A stretch of 64,000 nucleotides of DNA, taken from NCBI RefSeq assembly GCF_028069725.1, contig NZ_JANEWG010000013.1, positions 33,223-97,222 on the forward strand, written 5' to 3'. The stretch is from Citrobacter sp. Awk 4. GTDB lineage: Bacteria > Pseudomonadota > Gammaproteobacteria > Enterobacterales > Enterobacteriaceae. Position 1 is the first letter of the stretch, and every line of letters starts with the position of its first letter. Below are positions 8,829 to 17,459 of this stretch, piece by piece. A program made the position numbers and the translations under genes. The notes beneath the pieces were generated by a model, which did not search any database, was not told the DNA's origin, and saw nothing but the letters and a program-made list of their open reading frames with translations.

Positions 8829-10193
8829 TTGATTACACATATTAGCCCGCTTGGCTCAATGGACATGTTGTCGCAGCTGGAAGTCGATATGCTTAAACGC
8901 ACCGCCAGCAGCGACCTTTATCAACTGTTTCGTAACTGTTCTCTTGCTGTACTGAACTCCGGCAGTTTGACCGACAACAGCAAAGAGCTGCTGTCTCGTT
9001 TTGAAAATTTCGACATCAACGTACTCCGTCGCGAGCGTGGCGTGAAGTTAGAATTGATTAACCCACCTGAAGACGCTTTTGTTGACGGCCGTATTATCCG
9101 TGCTCTGCAGGCCAACCTGTTTGCCGTGCTGCGCGACATTCTTTTTGTAAACGGCCAGATGCATAACGCAGGCCGTTTGCAGCGTCTTAATCTCGACAGT
9201 TCTGTCCACATCACCAACCTTGTGTTCTCCATTCTGCGTAACGCCCGTGCGCTGCACGTCGGGGAAGCGCCGAATATGGTGGTGTGCTGGGGCGGTCACT
9301 CCATTAACGAAAATGAGTACCTGTATGCGCGCCGCGTTGGCACCCAGCTAGGTCTGCGTGAGCTGAACATTTGCACCGGCTGTGGACCGGGCGCGATGGA
9401 AGCCCCAATGAAAGGTGCCGCAGTAGGCCACGCGCAACAGCGCTATAAAGACAGTCGTTTTATCGGTATGACAGAGCCGTCCATTATTGCGGCGGAACCG
9501 CCTAACCCGCTGGTCAATGAACTGGTCATCATGCCCGATATCGAAAAACGGCTGGAGGCGTTTGTTCGTATCGCGCACGGTATCATCATCTTCCCAGGCG
9601 GCGTCGGCACGGCGGAAGAGTTGCTGTATCTGCTGGGAATACTGATGAACCCGGCGAATAAAGATCAGGTTCTGCCGCTGATCCTTACCGGACCCAAAGA
9701 GAGTGCGGACTACTTCCGCGTGCTTGATGAGTTTATTGTGCATACGCTGGGCGAAGAAGCGCGACGTCATTATCGCATCATCATTGATGATGCGGCGGAA
9801 GTGGCGCGACTGATGAAAAAAGCGATGCCGCTGGTCAAAGAGAACCGTCGTGATACCGGTGACGCCTACAGCTTCAACTGGTCCATTCGTATTGCGCCGG
9901 ATCTGCAACTGCCGTTCGAACCATCGCATGACAACATGTCGAACCTGAAACTGTATCCCGATCAACCGGTTGAGATCCTGGCGGCAGACCTGCGCCGCGC
10001 CTTCTCTGGAATCGTTGCGGGTAACGTTAAAGAAGTCGGCATTCGCGCCATCGAAGAGTTTGGCCCGTATAAAATCCACGGCGATCGCGAGATGATGCGC
10101 CGTATGGATGACCTGCTACAGGGCTTTGTCGCGCAACACCGCATGAAGTTGCCTGGCTCCGCCTATATCCCCTGCTATGAGATTTGCAGGTAA
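8829..10193 (+). CDS. ppnN: Pyrimidine/purine 5'-nucleotide nucleosidase PpnN (YgdH, LOG family)
   Basis: PpnN hydrolyses nucleoside monophosphates to the base and ribose 5-phosphate, and in E. coli is tuned by (p)ppGpp. The 454 residues match the family length. The LOG/lysine-decarboxylase-like core shows [14 protein letters not shown] and the [16 protein letters not shown] motif with its catalytic glutamate. The start codon is TTG at 8829, preceded by AAGGAGTTTAC; the next in-frame ATG would remove the conserved [10 protein letters not shown] start. The protein is very close to its E. coli counterpart. It is followed by a GCCCGGCAG.. stem-loop without T-run at 10201-10226, then a 540-base gap before sdaC. 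Confidence 0.96.
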   Translation: MITHISPLGSMDMLSQLEVDMLKRTASSDLYQLFRNCSLAVLNSGSLTDNSKELLSRFENFDINVLRRERGVKLELINPPEDAFVDGRIIRALQANLFAVLRDILFVNGQMHNAGRLQRLNLDSSVHITNLVFSILRNARALHVGEAPNMVVCWGGHSINENEYLYARRVGTQLGLRELNICTGCGPGAMEAPMKGAAVGHAQQRYKDSRFIGMTEPSIIAAEPPNPLVNELVIMPDIEKRLEAFVRIAHGIIIFPGGVGTAEELLYLLGILMNPANKDQVLPLILTGPKESADYFRVLDEFIVHTLGEEARRHYRIIIDDAAEVARLMKKAMPLVKENRRDTGDAYSFNWSIRIAPDLQLPFEPSHDNMSNLKLYPDQPVEILAADLRRAFSGIVAGNVKEVGIRAIEEFGPYKIHGDREMMRRMDDLLQGFVAQHRMKLPGSAYIPCYEICR

Positions 10194-10730
10194 TTCTCAT
10201 GCCCGGCAGCGCCAGCTGTCGGGCCTTACTCCTCTCCCGAAAATCCAGTTTTTTTAGTGATACCAGTCACATAGAAAATCTCTATTCGTTAATTCCGCTT
10301 ACCTTTCCGCTAAAACCCAGAAAAAAGCAAACGTTTACTTTACGAGTGAAACCGCGATTTATCACAATAAACCATCATTCTCCGCGAGAATTCACCAGGA
10401 TCAGTGCAATTTATAGCCAAATATGGGTGTCTCATGACCTGTCATTTCTGGATGCATCTCGTTAATAGTATCTTTCTCAACCATAAATCCGTCTTGATGA
10501 TTTTTTGACAGATTAATGGTCCAAATTTATCCACACAAAAGGTGGATTATTGCATTTGAGATCGCGATCACTGATACATTCATAACTTAAATGTATCTTT
10601 CCGCCCTCAAATTATTACGGCGAAAAATTATATAAAAATCGTCGCTTAACAAATTTCATTTTACGGTCAGGCTTCTTTTTTATTGGTTAAGACCAAAAAC
10701 CTGACATTTAAATTCCTCCAGGAGAAATAG
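10194..10730 (+). other. Long intergenic region upstream of sdaC
   Basis: These 537 bases hold a terminator-like GC stem-loop right after ppnN (10201-10226), an AT-rich stretch, one perfect DnaA box TTATCCACA at 10527-10535, the sdaC promoter with a CRP-type site, and a roughly 125-base leader with a hairpin. A 93-codon frame in this region has no recognisable content and is taken as chance. Confidence 0.8.
10555..10599 (+). promoter_or_regulatory. CRP site and -10 element of the sdaC promoter
   Basis: TGAGA-TCGCGA-TCACT (10557-10572) is a good CRP half-site pair. TATCTT at 10594-10599 sits where a -10 would be for a start near 10606, placing CRP at about -41.5, the class II arrangement. CRP activation of sdaCB is known in E. 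coli; the exact start here is inferred. Confidence 0.65.
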
Positions 10731-12020
10731 ATGGAAACCACCCAAACCAGCACTATCGCTTCGGGCCAGACCCGTAGCGGATGGCGCAAGACGGACACCA
10801 TGTGGATGCTCGGTCTGTACGGCACCGCAATCGGCGCAGGCGTTCTGTTCCTGCCTATTAACGCCGGCGTTGGCGGTATGATCCCGCTGATCATCATGGC
10901 TATCCTCGCCTTCCCGATGACCTTCTTTGCCCACCGTGGCCTGACCCGCTTCGTGCTGTCCGGTAAAAACCCGGGCGAAGACATCACAGAAGTAGTTGAA
11001 GAACACTTCGGCGTTGGCGCAGGTAAACTGATTACCCTGCTCTATTTCTTCGCTATCTACCCGATTCTGTTGGTCTACAGCGTTGCGATCACCAACACCG
11101 TTGAAAGCTTTATGACTCACCAGTTACAGATGACAGCACCGCCGCGTGCGATTCTGTCGCTGATCCTGATCGTCGGTATGATGACCATCGTTCGTTTTGG
11201 CGAGCAGATGATCGTGAAGGCGATGAGTATTCTGGTATTCCCGTTCGTTGCAGCCCTGATGTTGCTGGCACTTTACCTGATCCCTCAGTGGAGCGGCGCG
11301 GCGCTGGAAACCCTGTCCTTTAGCTCTGCAACCACGACCGGTAATGGTCTGTGGATGACTCTGTGGCTGGCAATCCCGGTGATGGTTTTCTCCTTTAACC
11401 ACTCCCCGATCATCTCCTCCTTCGCGGTCGCAAAACGTGAAGAGTACGGTCAGGAAGCTGAGAAGAAGTGTTCTAAAATCCTGGCGTGCGCACACGTGAT
11501 GATGGTACTGACGGTCATGTTCTTCGTCTTCAGTTGCGTACTGAGCCTGACCCCAGCAGACCTGGCTGCCGCGAAAGCACAGAACATCTCTATTCTGTCC
11601 TACCTGGCAAACCACTTTAACGTATCGTTTATCGAATGGATGGCACCGATCATTGCGATGATTGCTATCACCAAATCCTTCCTTGGCCACTACCTGGGCG
11701 CACGTGAAGGCTTTAACGGGATGGTTATCAAGTCACTGCGTGGTAAAGGTAAATCCATTGAAATCAATAAACTGAACAAAATCACGGCGCTGTTCATGCT
11801 GGTTACCACCTGGATCGTGGCAACCCTGAACCCAAGCATCCTGGGCATGATTGAAACTCTGGGCGGCCCCATCATCGCGATGATTCTGTTCCTGATGCCG
11901 ATGTATGCAATCCAGAAAGTACCTGCAATGCGTAAGTACAGCGGCCACATCAGCAACGTATTCGTTGTCGTGATGGGTCTGATTGCTATCTCTGCGATTT
12001 TCTACTCTCTGTTCAGCTAA
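10731..12020 (+). CDS. sdaC: Serine:H+ symporter SdaC
   Basis: SdaC imports L-serine with protons across the inner membrane and feeds the deaminase encoded next. The 429-residue protein belongs to the hydroxy/aromatic amino acid permease family. It has about eleven hydrophobic spans, including [20 protein letters not shown] and the following [17 protein letters not shown], and a final span at the very C-terminus. The motif near residues 20-40 is the unwound first helix typical of the fold. A strong SD (CCAGGAGAAAT) precedes the ATG at 10731. sdaB follows after 59 bases without a clear terminator, so the two genes form the sdaCB operon. Confidence 0.97.
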   Translation: METTQTSTIASGQTRSGWRKTDTMWMLGLYGTAIGAGVLFLPINAGVGGMIPLIIMAILAFPMTFFAHRGLTRFVLSGKNPGEDITEVVEEHFGVGAGKLITLLYFFAIYPILLVYSVAITNTVESFMTHQLQMTAPPRAILSLILIVGMMTIVRFGEQMIVKAMSILVFPFVAALMLLALYLIPQWSGAALETLSFSSATTTGNGLWMTLWLAIPVMVFSFNHSPIISSFAVAKREEYGQEAEKKCSKILACAHVMMVLTVMFFVFSCVLSLTPADLAAAKAQNISILSYLANHFNVSFIEWMAPIIAMIAITKSFLGHYLGAREGFNGMVIKSLRGKGKSIEINKLNKITALFMLVTTWIVATLNPSILGMIETLGGPIIAMILFLMPMYAIQKVPAMRKYSGHISNVFVVVMGLIAISAIFYSLFS

Positions 12021-12079
12021 GTTCTTAAGCGCCGCTTGCGGGCGGCGCCTGTTTCCGACACAACCGCAATGGATGCCTT

Positions 12080-13447
12080 ATGATTAGCGTATTCGATATC
12101 TTCAAAATCGGCATTGGCCCTTCCAGTTCCCACACTGTCGGACCAATGAAAGCGGGCAAACAATTCACGGATGACCTGATTGCACGCAACTTACTCACTG
12201 ATGTCACCCGCGTAGTGGTGGATGTTTACGGTTCACTGTCATTGACGGGGAAAGGCCACCACACCGACATCGCCATTATTATGGGCCTGGCGGGAAATCT
12301 GCCGGACACCGTCGACATCGATTCAATTCCTTCCTTTATTCAGGATGTGAATACCCACGGGCGTTTGCTGCTGGCAAATGGTCAGCATGAAGTTGAATTC
12401 CCGGTAGATAAGTGCATGAATTTTCATGCCGACAACCTGTCTCTCCATGAGAACGGGATGCGTATTACGGCACTGGCAGGCGAAAAGGCCATTTACAGCC
12501 AGACTTACTATTCCATCGGCGGTGGTTTCATCGTTGATGAAGACCATTTTGGTATGCCGAACAGTGCGCCGGTTAACGTACCGTATCCGTATAAATCGGC
12601 TGCCGACCTGCAAAAACACTGTCAGAAAACGGGATTGTCGCTTTCCGGTCTGATGATGCAAAACGAGCTGGTGCTACACAGCAAAGAAGAACTGGAACAG
12701 CACTTTGCCAACGTCTGGGAAGTGATGCGCGGCGGTATTGAGCGCGGTATCACCACCGAAGGCGTACTGCCGGGTAAACTGCGCGTTCCACGTCGTGCCG
12801 CAGCACTACGTCGTATGCTGGTCAGCAGCGATAAAACCACCACCGACCCGATGGCGGTCGTTGACTGGATCAATATGTTCGCACTGGCCGTTAACGAAGA
12901 AAACGCCGCCGGTGGACGCGTGGTCACGGCGCCAACCAACGGCGCCTGCGGTATTGTTCCGGCAGTGCTGGCGTATTACGACAAGTTTATTCGCGAAGTA
13001 AACGCTAACTCACTGGCGCGCTACATGCTGGTCGCCAGCGCGATTGGTTCTCTGTACAAGATGAATGCCTCTATTTCCGGTGCGGAAGTGGGTTGTCAGG
13101 GTGAAGTCGGCGTGGCGTGCTCTATGGCCGCAGCAGGTTTAGCCGAGTTGCTGGGCGGTAGCCCGACTCAGGTGTGCATTGCCGCAGAAATCGGCATGGA
13201 ACACAACCTCGGTCTGACCTGCGATCCGGTTGCCGGTCAGGTACAGGTTCCTTGTATTGAGCGTAACGCGATCGCCTCTGTGAAAGCGGTCAATGCCGCC
13301 CGCATGGCGCTACGTCGTACCAGTGAGCCGCGTGTGTGCCTCGACAAAGTGATCGAGACCATGTACGAAACCGGTAAAGACATGAACGCCAAATACCGTG
13401 AAACCTCTCGTGGCGGTCTGGCCATGAAGATTGTCACCTGCGATTAA
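12080..13447 (+). CDS. sdaB: L-serine ammonia-lyase SdaB (iron-sulfur L-serine deaminase II)
   Basis: SdaB converts L-serine to pyruvate and ammonia using a [4Fe-4S] cluster. The 455 residues match the single-chain type. The N-terminal domain carries [15 protein letters not shown]. The C-terminal catalytic domain carries [33 protein letters not shown] and [17 protein letters not shown], which supply the cluster cysteines. The start is the ATG at 12080 ([11 protein letters not shown]). It is the second gene of the sdaCB operon and ends in a hairpin terminator. Close similarity to the paralogues SdaA/TdcG leaves no doubt about activity, and the neighbour sdaC fixes the name. Confidence 0.97.
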   Translation: MISVFDIFKIGIGPSSSHTVGPMKAGKQFTDDLIARNLLTDVTRVVVDVYGSLSLTGKGHHTDIAIIMGLAGNLPDTVDIDSIPSFIQDVNTHGRLLLANGQHEVEFPVDKCMNFHADNLSLHENGMRITALAGEKAIYSQTYYSIGGGFIVDEDHFGMPNSAPVNVPYPYKSAADLQKHCQKTGLSLSGLMMQNELVLHSKEELEQHFANVWEVMRGGIERGITTEGVLPGKLRVPRRAAALRRMLVSSDKTTTDPMAVVDWINMFALAVNEENAAGGRVVTAPTNGACGIVPAVLAYYDKFIREVNANSLARYMLVASAIGSLYKMNASISGAEVGCQGEVGVACSMAAAGLAELLGGSPTQVCIAAEIGMEHNLGLTCDPVAGQVQVPCIERNAIASVKAVNAARMALRRTSEPRVCLDKVIETMYETGKDMNAKYRETSRGGLAMKIVTCD

Positions 13448-13461
13448 TCTTTAATCTCCCC

Positions 13462-13490
13462 AAAGGGCTTCGTTTTGCGAAGCCCTTTCC
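13462..13490 (+). terminator. Terminator of sdaCB
   Basis: An 11-bp perfect stem AAAGGGCTTCG / CGAAGCCCTTT with a TTTTG loop lies 15 bases after the sdaB stop. The following CCCATTTTCG gives only a weak T-tract. Confidence 0.75.
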
Positions 13491-13565
13491 CATTTTCGCC
13501 GCTGTTAATAGCCTGACTTTGCCGTGAATGTTACCCTTAGCGCATGATCTATCAGGGAGAACACC

Positions 13566-14321
13566 GTGGCCGTCCATCTGCTTATTGTCGATGCTCTTAA
13601 TTTAATTCGCCGTATTCATGCGGTTCAGGGTTCTCCCTGCGTCGAAACCTGTCAGCGCGCGCTCGATCAGTTAATCATGCACAGCCAGCCAACACACGCT
13701 GTCGCCGTGTTTGATGACGAAGCACGCAACGATAGCTGGCGCCACCAGCGACTCCCGGATTACAAAGCGGGCCGCCCGCCAATGCCTGACGACCTGCATC
13801 GCGAAATGCCCGCGTTACGCGCCGCCTTTGAACAGCATGGGGTATCCTGCTGGGTCTCCGACGGGAATGAGGCCGATGATTTAGCGGCTACCCTCGCCGT
13901 AAAAGTCACCCAGGCCGGGCACCAGGCCACCATCGTCTCGACCGACAAAGGCTACTGTCAGCTACTTTCTCCCACATTGCGTATTCGTGATTATTTCCAA
14001 AAACGGTGGCTGGATGCCCCTTTTATTGAAAAAGAGTTTGGTGTGCTGCCTCAGCAGCTACCCGATTACTGGGGACTGGCGGGAATCAGCAGTTCGAAAG
14101 TACCCGGCGTCGCCGGGATAGGCCCGAAAAGCGCCACCCAACTGTTGATTCAGTTTCAGACGCTGGAAGGGATCTATGCGCATTTAGACGACGTACCGGA
14201 AAAGTGGCGGAAAAAACTTGAAGCGCATAAAGAGATGGCGTTTTTATGCCGTGACATTGCCCGCCTGCAAACAGATTTACATCTCGATGGAAATTTACAG
14301 CAGCTTCGGCTGGCGCGGTAA
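13566..14321 (+). CDS. xni: Flap endonuclease Xni (exonuclease IX)
   Basis: A 251-residue homologue of the 5' nuclease domain of DNA polymerase I that processes flap structures. It begins at the GTG at 13566 after AGGGAGAACACC. Acidic metal ligands are visible in [33 protein letters not shown] and STDKGYCQL. The helix-hairpin-helix part is [15 protein letters not shown]. Compared with the polymerase domain it lacks part of the metal-binding set, as is normal for this family. It stands alone between sdaB and the fuc region and is followed by a REP element. Confidence 0.95.
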   Translation: MAVHLLIVDALNLIRRIHAVQGSPCVETCQRALDQLIMHSQPTHAVAVFDDEARNDSWRHQRLPDYKAGRPPMPDDLHREMPALRAAFEQHGVSCWVSDGNEADDLAATLAVKVTQAGHQATIVSTDKGYCQLLSPTLRIRDYFQKRWLDAPFIEKEFGVLPQQLPDYWGLAGISSSKVPGVAGIGPKSATQLLIQFQTLEGIYAHLDDVPEKWRKKLEAHKEMAFLCRDIARLQTDLHLDGNLQQLRLAR

Positions 14322-14326
14322 CGGTG

Positions 14327-14411
14327 CTGCCGGATAGCGGTACAAACACCGTATCCGGCCAACAAAATGCCCCACACTGTAAGCCGGATATGCGCAGCAC
14401 CATCCGGCGAT
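14327..14411. repeat. REP/BIME element between xni and fucO
   Basis: Two inverted REP-type units are visible, GCTGCCGGATAGCGG...CCGTATCCGGCC and GTAAGCCGGATATGCGCAGCACCATCCGGCG, in the gap between the converging genes. Confidence 0.85.
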
Positions 14412-14426
14412 TTTTACCCCGCCCAA

Positions 14427-15575
14427 TTACCAGGCAGTATGGTACAACTCGACGATATCGGACAGACTCGCTTCACGCGGGTTACCGCCAGTGCAAACAT
14501 CGTCAAACGCAGCCTGTGCCAGCGCCGGAATATCCTCTTTAAGCACACCGACGTCGCGCAGATGCAACGGGATACCGACATCGCGGTTGAGGGCAAAGAC
14601 GGCATCAACCGCTGCATTGCGTGCCTCTTCCAGGCTCAGGCGTTCTACGTTTACTCCCATGACTCTGGCAATATCACGGAATTTTTCCCCGGTAAATTCC
14701 GCGTTATAGCGCATGATATGGGGCAGCAGAATCGCATTGGCGACACCATGAGGCGTGTTATAAAACGCGCCGAGCGGATGTGCCATCCCGTGTACCAGTC
14801 CCAACCCGACATTGGAAAAACCCATGCCGGCAACGTACTGCCCCAACGCCATGGCTTCTCCTGCCTCACGTTCTCCGGCAACAGACCCCCGCAGCGCGCC
14901 AGCAATAATTTCAATCGCTTTAATATGCAGTGCATCGGTCAGAGCCCAGGCGGCACGCGTAATATACCCCTCAATAGCATGCGTCAGCGCATCAACGCCG
15001 GTTGCCGCTTTGAGCGCTGCAGGCATACCGTCCATCATGTCGGCATCAATAAACGCGACCTGAGGAATATCATGCGGATCCACACAGACAAACTTGCGCC
15101 GCTTTTCTTCATCGGTGATCACGTAGTTAATCGTGACTTCGGCCGCTGTACCCGCCGTGGTAGGGATCGCCATAATCGGCACGCTCGGGTGGCGTGTCGG
15201 TGACAGCCCTTCCAGGCTGCACACGTCGGCAAACTCCGGGTTATTGCTGATAATACCGATTGCCTTGCAGGTATCCTGTGGGGAACCACCGCCGACAGCA
15301 ATGAGATAATCCGCCCCGCTTTGCTGGAATACGCTCAGCCCCTCTTTGACGACACCGATAGTCGGATTTGGGATCACGCCGGAATAAATCTCCCAGGCCA
15401 GCCCTGCTGCATCCATCTTATCGGTGACTTTCGCGACCACGCCGCACTGCACCAGCGTTTCATCGGTCACAATCAGTGCCTTAAGGTAACCACGGCGCGT
15501 CACCTCGCCGGTTAACGCCTCGACCGCCCCACGGCCAAACCATGCCGTTTCATTCAGAATCATTCTGTTCGCCAT
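14427..15575 (-). CDS. fucO: Lactaldehyde reductase FucO (L-1,2-propanediol oxidoreductase)
   Basis: FucO reduces L-lactaldehyde to L-1,2-propanediol with NADH during anaerobic fucose or rhamnose growth. It is an iron-dependent group III alcohol dehydrogenase of 382 residues. The NAD-binding GGGSPQDTCKAIGII segment is near residues 97-111. Metal ligands are in DALTHAIEGY (Asp/His) and GMAHPLGAFYNTPHGVANA (two His). The start is the ATG at 15575 (MANRMILNETAWFG). It is the second gene of fucAO, 27 bases after fucA. The lactaldehyde comes from FucA acting on L-fuculose 1-phosphate. Confidence 0.97.
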   Translation of the reverse strand: MANRMILNETAWFGRGAVEALTGEVTRRGYLKALIVTDETLVQCGVVAKVTDKMDAAGLAWEIYSGVIPNPTIGVVKEGLSVFQQSGADYLIAVGGGSPQDTCKAIGIISNNPEFADVCSLEGLSPTRHPSVPIMAIPTTAGTAAEVTINYVITDEEKRRKFVCVDPHDIPQVAFIDADMMDGMPAALKAATGVDALTHAIEGYITRAAWALTDALHIKAIEIIAGALRGSVAGEREAGEAMALGQYVAGMGFSNVGLGLVHGMAHPLGAFYNTPHGVANAILLPHIMRYNAEFTGEKFRDIARVMGVNVERLSLEEARNAAVDAVFALNRDVGIPLHLRDVGVLKEDIPALAQAAFDDVCTGGNPREASLSDIVELYHTAW

Positions 15576-15602
15576 CGTCCGTCTCCTTTTCGCCTTGCGA
15601 AA

Positions 15603-16250
15603 TTACTCTTCAATACGTAACCCGTAGGTTTTAAATTTCTCCAGTACCACGGCAATTTCTTCATCATCCAACACCGGTACAGGGTCGGTAATCGCCAGCG
15701 TACTGAGGTAAAGCTGCGCCAACACTTCCACTTCATGTGCCAGCCACAGGGCTTTTTCCAGATTAACTTCACAGGCGATGAGTCCGTGATGTTGTAACAG
15801 CGTTGCTTTGCGATCTTTTAACGCCGTTACGACGAATTCGGACAGGGCCTGCGTTCCAAATGTGGCATACGGAGCACAAGGAATAGAGTTTCCGCCTGCG
15901 GCGGCAATCATGTAGTGGATCGCCGGGATAGGACGGTTGAGGATCGAGACAGCTGTACAATGAATGGCGTGATTATGTACCACAGCATTGGCATCGGGCC
16001 GCGTCTGGTAGGCCGCAAGATGAAAACGCCATTCGCTGGAGGGTAGCTGCCCTTCTGCATATTTCCCATTGTTATCAACATACACGATCATATTTTCAGT
16101 TAGCCGCTCATAAGGAATTCCGCTCGGCGTAATTAACATACCTTGTTCATAGCGGGCGCTCACATTACCTGCGGTGCCTTGATTTAAACCAAGGCGCGTC
16201 ATTTCAAGACAGGTTTCAATTATTTCACGAGATAAACGAGTTCTTTCCAT
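15603..16250 (-). CDS. fucA: L-fuculose-phosphate aldolase FucA
   Basis: FucA is a zinc class II aldolase that splits L-fuculose 1-phosphate to dihydroxyacetone phosphate and L-lactaldehyde; it also takes D-ribulose 1-phosphate. The start is the ATG at 16250 (MERTRLSREIIETCLEMTRLG), giving 215 residues as in E. coli; an upstream extension to 16298 has no homology. Zinc ligands are in AVVHNHAIHC (two His) and LLQHHGLIA, and the catalytic glutamate is in PSSEWRFH. It heads the fucAO unit. In E. coli fucA faces fucP across a short shared promoter region. Here the upstream neighbour is a LacI-type regulator gene on the same strand, 147 bases away. Confidence 0.97.
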   Translation of the reverse strand: MERTRLSREIIETCLEMTRLGLNQGTAGNVSARYEQGMLITPSGIPYERLTENMIVYVDNNGKYAEGQLPSSEWRFHLAAYQTRPDANAVVHNHAIHCTAVSILNRPIPAIHYMIAAAGGNSIPCAPYATFGTQALSEFVVTALKDRKATLLQHHGLIACEVNLEKALWLAHEVEVLAQLYLSTLAITDPVPVLDDEEIAVVLEKFKTYGLRIEE

Positions 16251-16335
16251 CTTTATTCTCCGGGTACAGTCCCCCTCGTCTTTATCGCAAAAAAGCACAA
16301 CCGCAAATAAAGACGGGTCAGGTTTCAGGTAAGGG

Positions 16336-16372
16336 CAGCCACTGAATAATTTTATTCTGCTTCATATGGCTG
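16336..16372. promoter_or_regulatory. Nested inverted repeat upstream of fucA
   Basis: CAGCCA (16336-16341) pairs with TGGCTG (16367-16372). Inside lies the perfect palindrome-like GAATAATTTTATTC (16344-16357). It sits about 85-120 bases upstream of the fucA start and just past the regulator stop codon. It could be a protein-binding site for fucAO control, or part of the 3' end of the regulator transcript. No T-run follows on the minus strand. Confidence 0.4.
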
Positions 16373-16396
16373 TTTTATTTATATTACTGCTGTGTA

Positions 16397-17395
16397 TTAT
16401 TTTTGTCGTACACGCTTGATAAGTTTCATTTCAACTTTTACCGTCTTTTTAATTGGCCGTTCCTCAATAGCACTCAACATCATTTCGAATGCTTTTTCCG
16501 CCCAGGCATTTTCATCCTGTTGCATCGACCATACATTATTGGACAGAAACCCCAGCATGGGGTGTTCATCGAATGTGCCAATGTTAATCTCCGGTGGAAC
16601 CACACCGAAACGATCGCGAATCGCGCTGACAGCCCCCTCCAGTACCGGCAACGATGAGGCGATAAACGCCTGCGGGCAGCCCCATTCACTGATCAACCGC
16701 TCCATAATCAGATAGCCACCTTCAGGTGTATTAACGGGGCCTTCGCGAACCCATTCCCGATGGCAAACACCGTGTTTTTCCAGTGCGTTAAGATAACCGG
16801 TAATACGGTCGCTAATACTGGGTAACCCGGCATCGCCAACTAAAAGCCATACTGGCGATTTACCGGCATCCAGTATGCTTTGCGTTAATTTTTCACCACC
16901 AGCAATATTGTGACTTTCGACCAGGGCGTTATCCGTATACTTAAAATCACGGTCAAGTAACACCATTGGTTTTCTGACCTGGCGTAAATGATGCTGTTGG
17001 TTTTCTAATGTTGACGGCACAATAAAAAGTCCGTCAACATTCCTGGCAATTAACGCTTTTGTTAATTTATTTTCGTAATCAACATCATCATAAGTACAAC
17101 TAATCGTTAATTGATAACCCGAACGACGGCAGCGTTGTTCAAGTTTTTCAGCAAGCGTCGCAAAAAAGACGTTAGAAATATTGGGCACGATCAAACCCAA
17201 CGTGTCCGTCTTATTAAGCTTCAGACTCCGGGCCGAATGATTAATCACATAACCATATCGTTCTACATACTCATTGATGCGCGTTTGTGTTTTGACGCTG
17301 ATCCTATACTGTTCAGCTTTTCCATTTAGCACCAGTCTTACGGTTGTCACCGATAAATCCAGATCACTGGCTATCTGTTCTACTGTTTTAGCCAT
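16397..17395 (-). CDS. LacI-family transcriptional regulator, Cra/ScrR-like, of the fuc-linked importer module
   Basis: A 332-residue repressor-type protein. The N-terminal helix-turn-helix is AKTVEQIASDLDLSVTTVRLVLNG, followed by KAEQYRISVKTQTRINEYV. The NGKAxQYR..S pattern is characteristic of the Cra(FruR)/ScrR branch of the LacI family. A periplasmic-binding-protein-like effector domain follows, with GLIVPNISNVFFATLAE and NIGTFDEHPMLGFL. It has no counterpart in the E. coli fuc locus. It is the last gene of the inserted module, 64 bases after the kinase gene on the same strand, and may be cotranscribed or have its own promoter. The two Cra-like palindromes in the 22.7-23.0 kb region are its likely operators. 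The effector (free sugar or sugar phosphate) cannot be read from sequence. Confidence 0.88.
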   Translation of the reverse strand: MAKTVEQIASDLDLSVTTVRLVLNGKAEQYRISVKTQTRINEYVERYGYVINHSARSLKLNKTDTLGLIVPNISNVFFATLAEKLEQRCRRSGYQLTISCTYDDVDYENKLTKALIARNVDGLFIVPSTLENQQHHLRQVRKPMVLLDRDFKYTDNALVESHNIAGGEKLTQSILDAGKSPVWLLVGDAGLPSISDRITGYLNALEKHGVCHREWVREGPVNTPEGGYLIMERLISEWGCPQAFIASSLPVLEGAVSAIRDRFGVVPPEINIGTFDEHPMLGFLSNNVWSMQQDENAWAEKAFEMMLSAIEERPIKKTVKVEMKLIKRVRQK

Positions 17396-17459
17396 TTATG
17401 TGCCCCAGTACACTTCCAAACACCTATGTCCAATCATAAAAGTATTTTGAACATTTGTC

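Noticed and set aside
10184..10465. 93-codon plus-strand frame between ppnN and sdaC
   Set aside because: It begins inside ppnN, has no ribosome site and no recognisable protein features; composition looks non-coding.
10527..10535. Possible replication origin near sdaC
   Set aside because: Only one DnaA box and no AT-rich unwinding repeats or partner genes; one hit is expected by chance.
14367..15203. 278-codon plus-strand frame
   Set aside because: It is fully antisense to fucO, whose protein is unmistakable.
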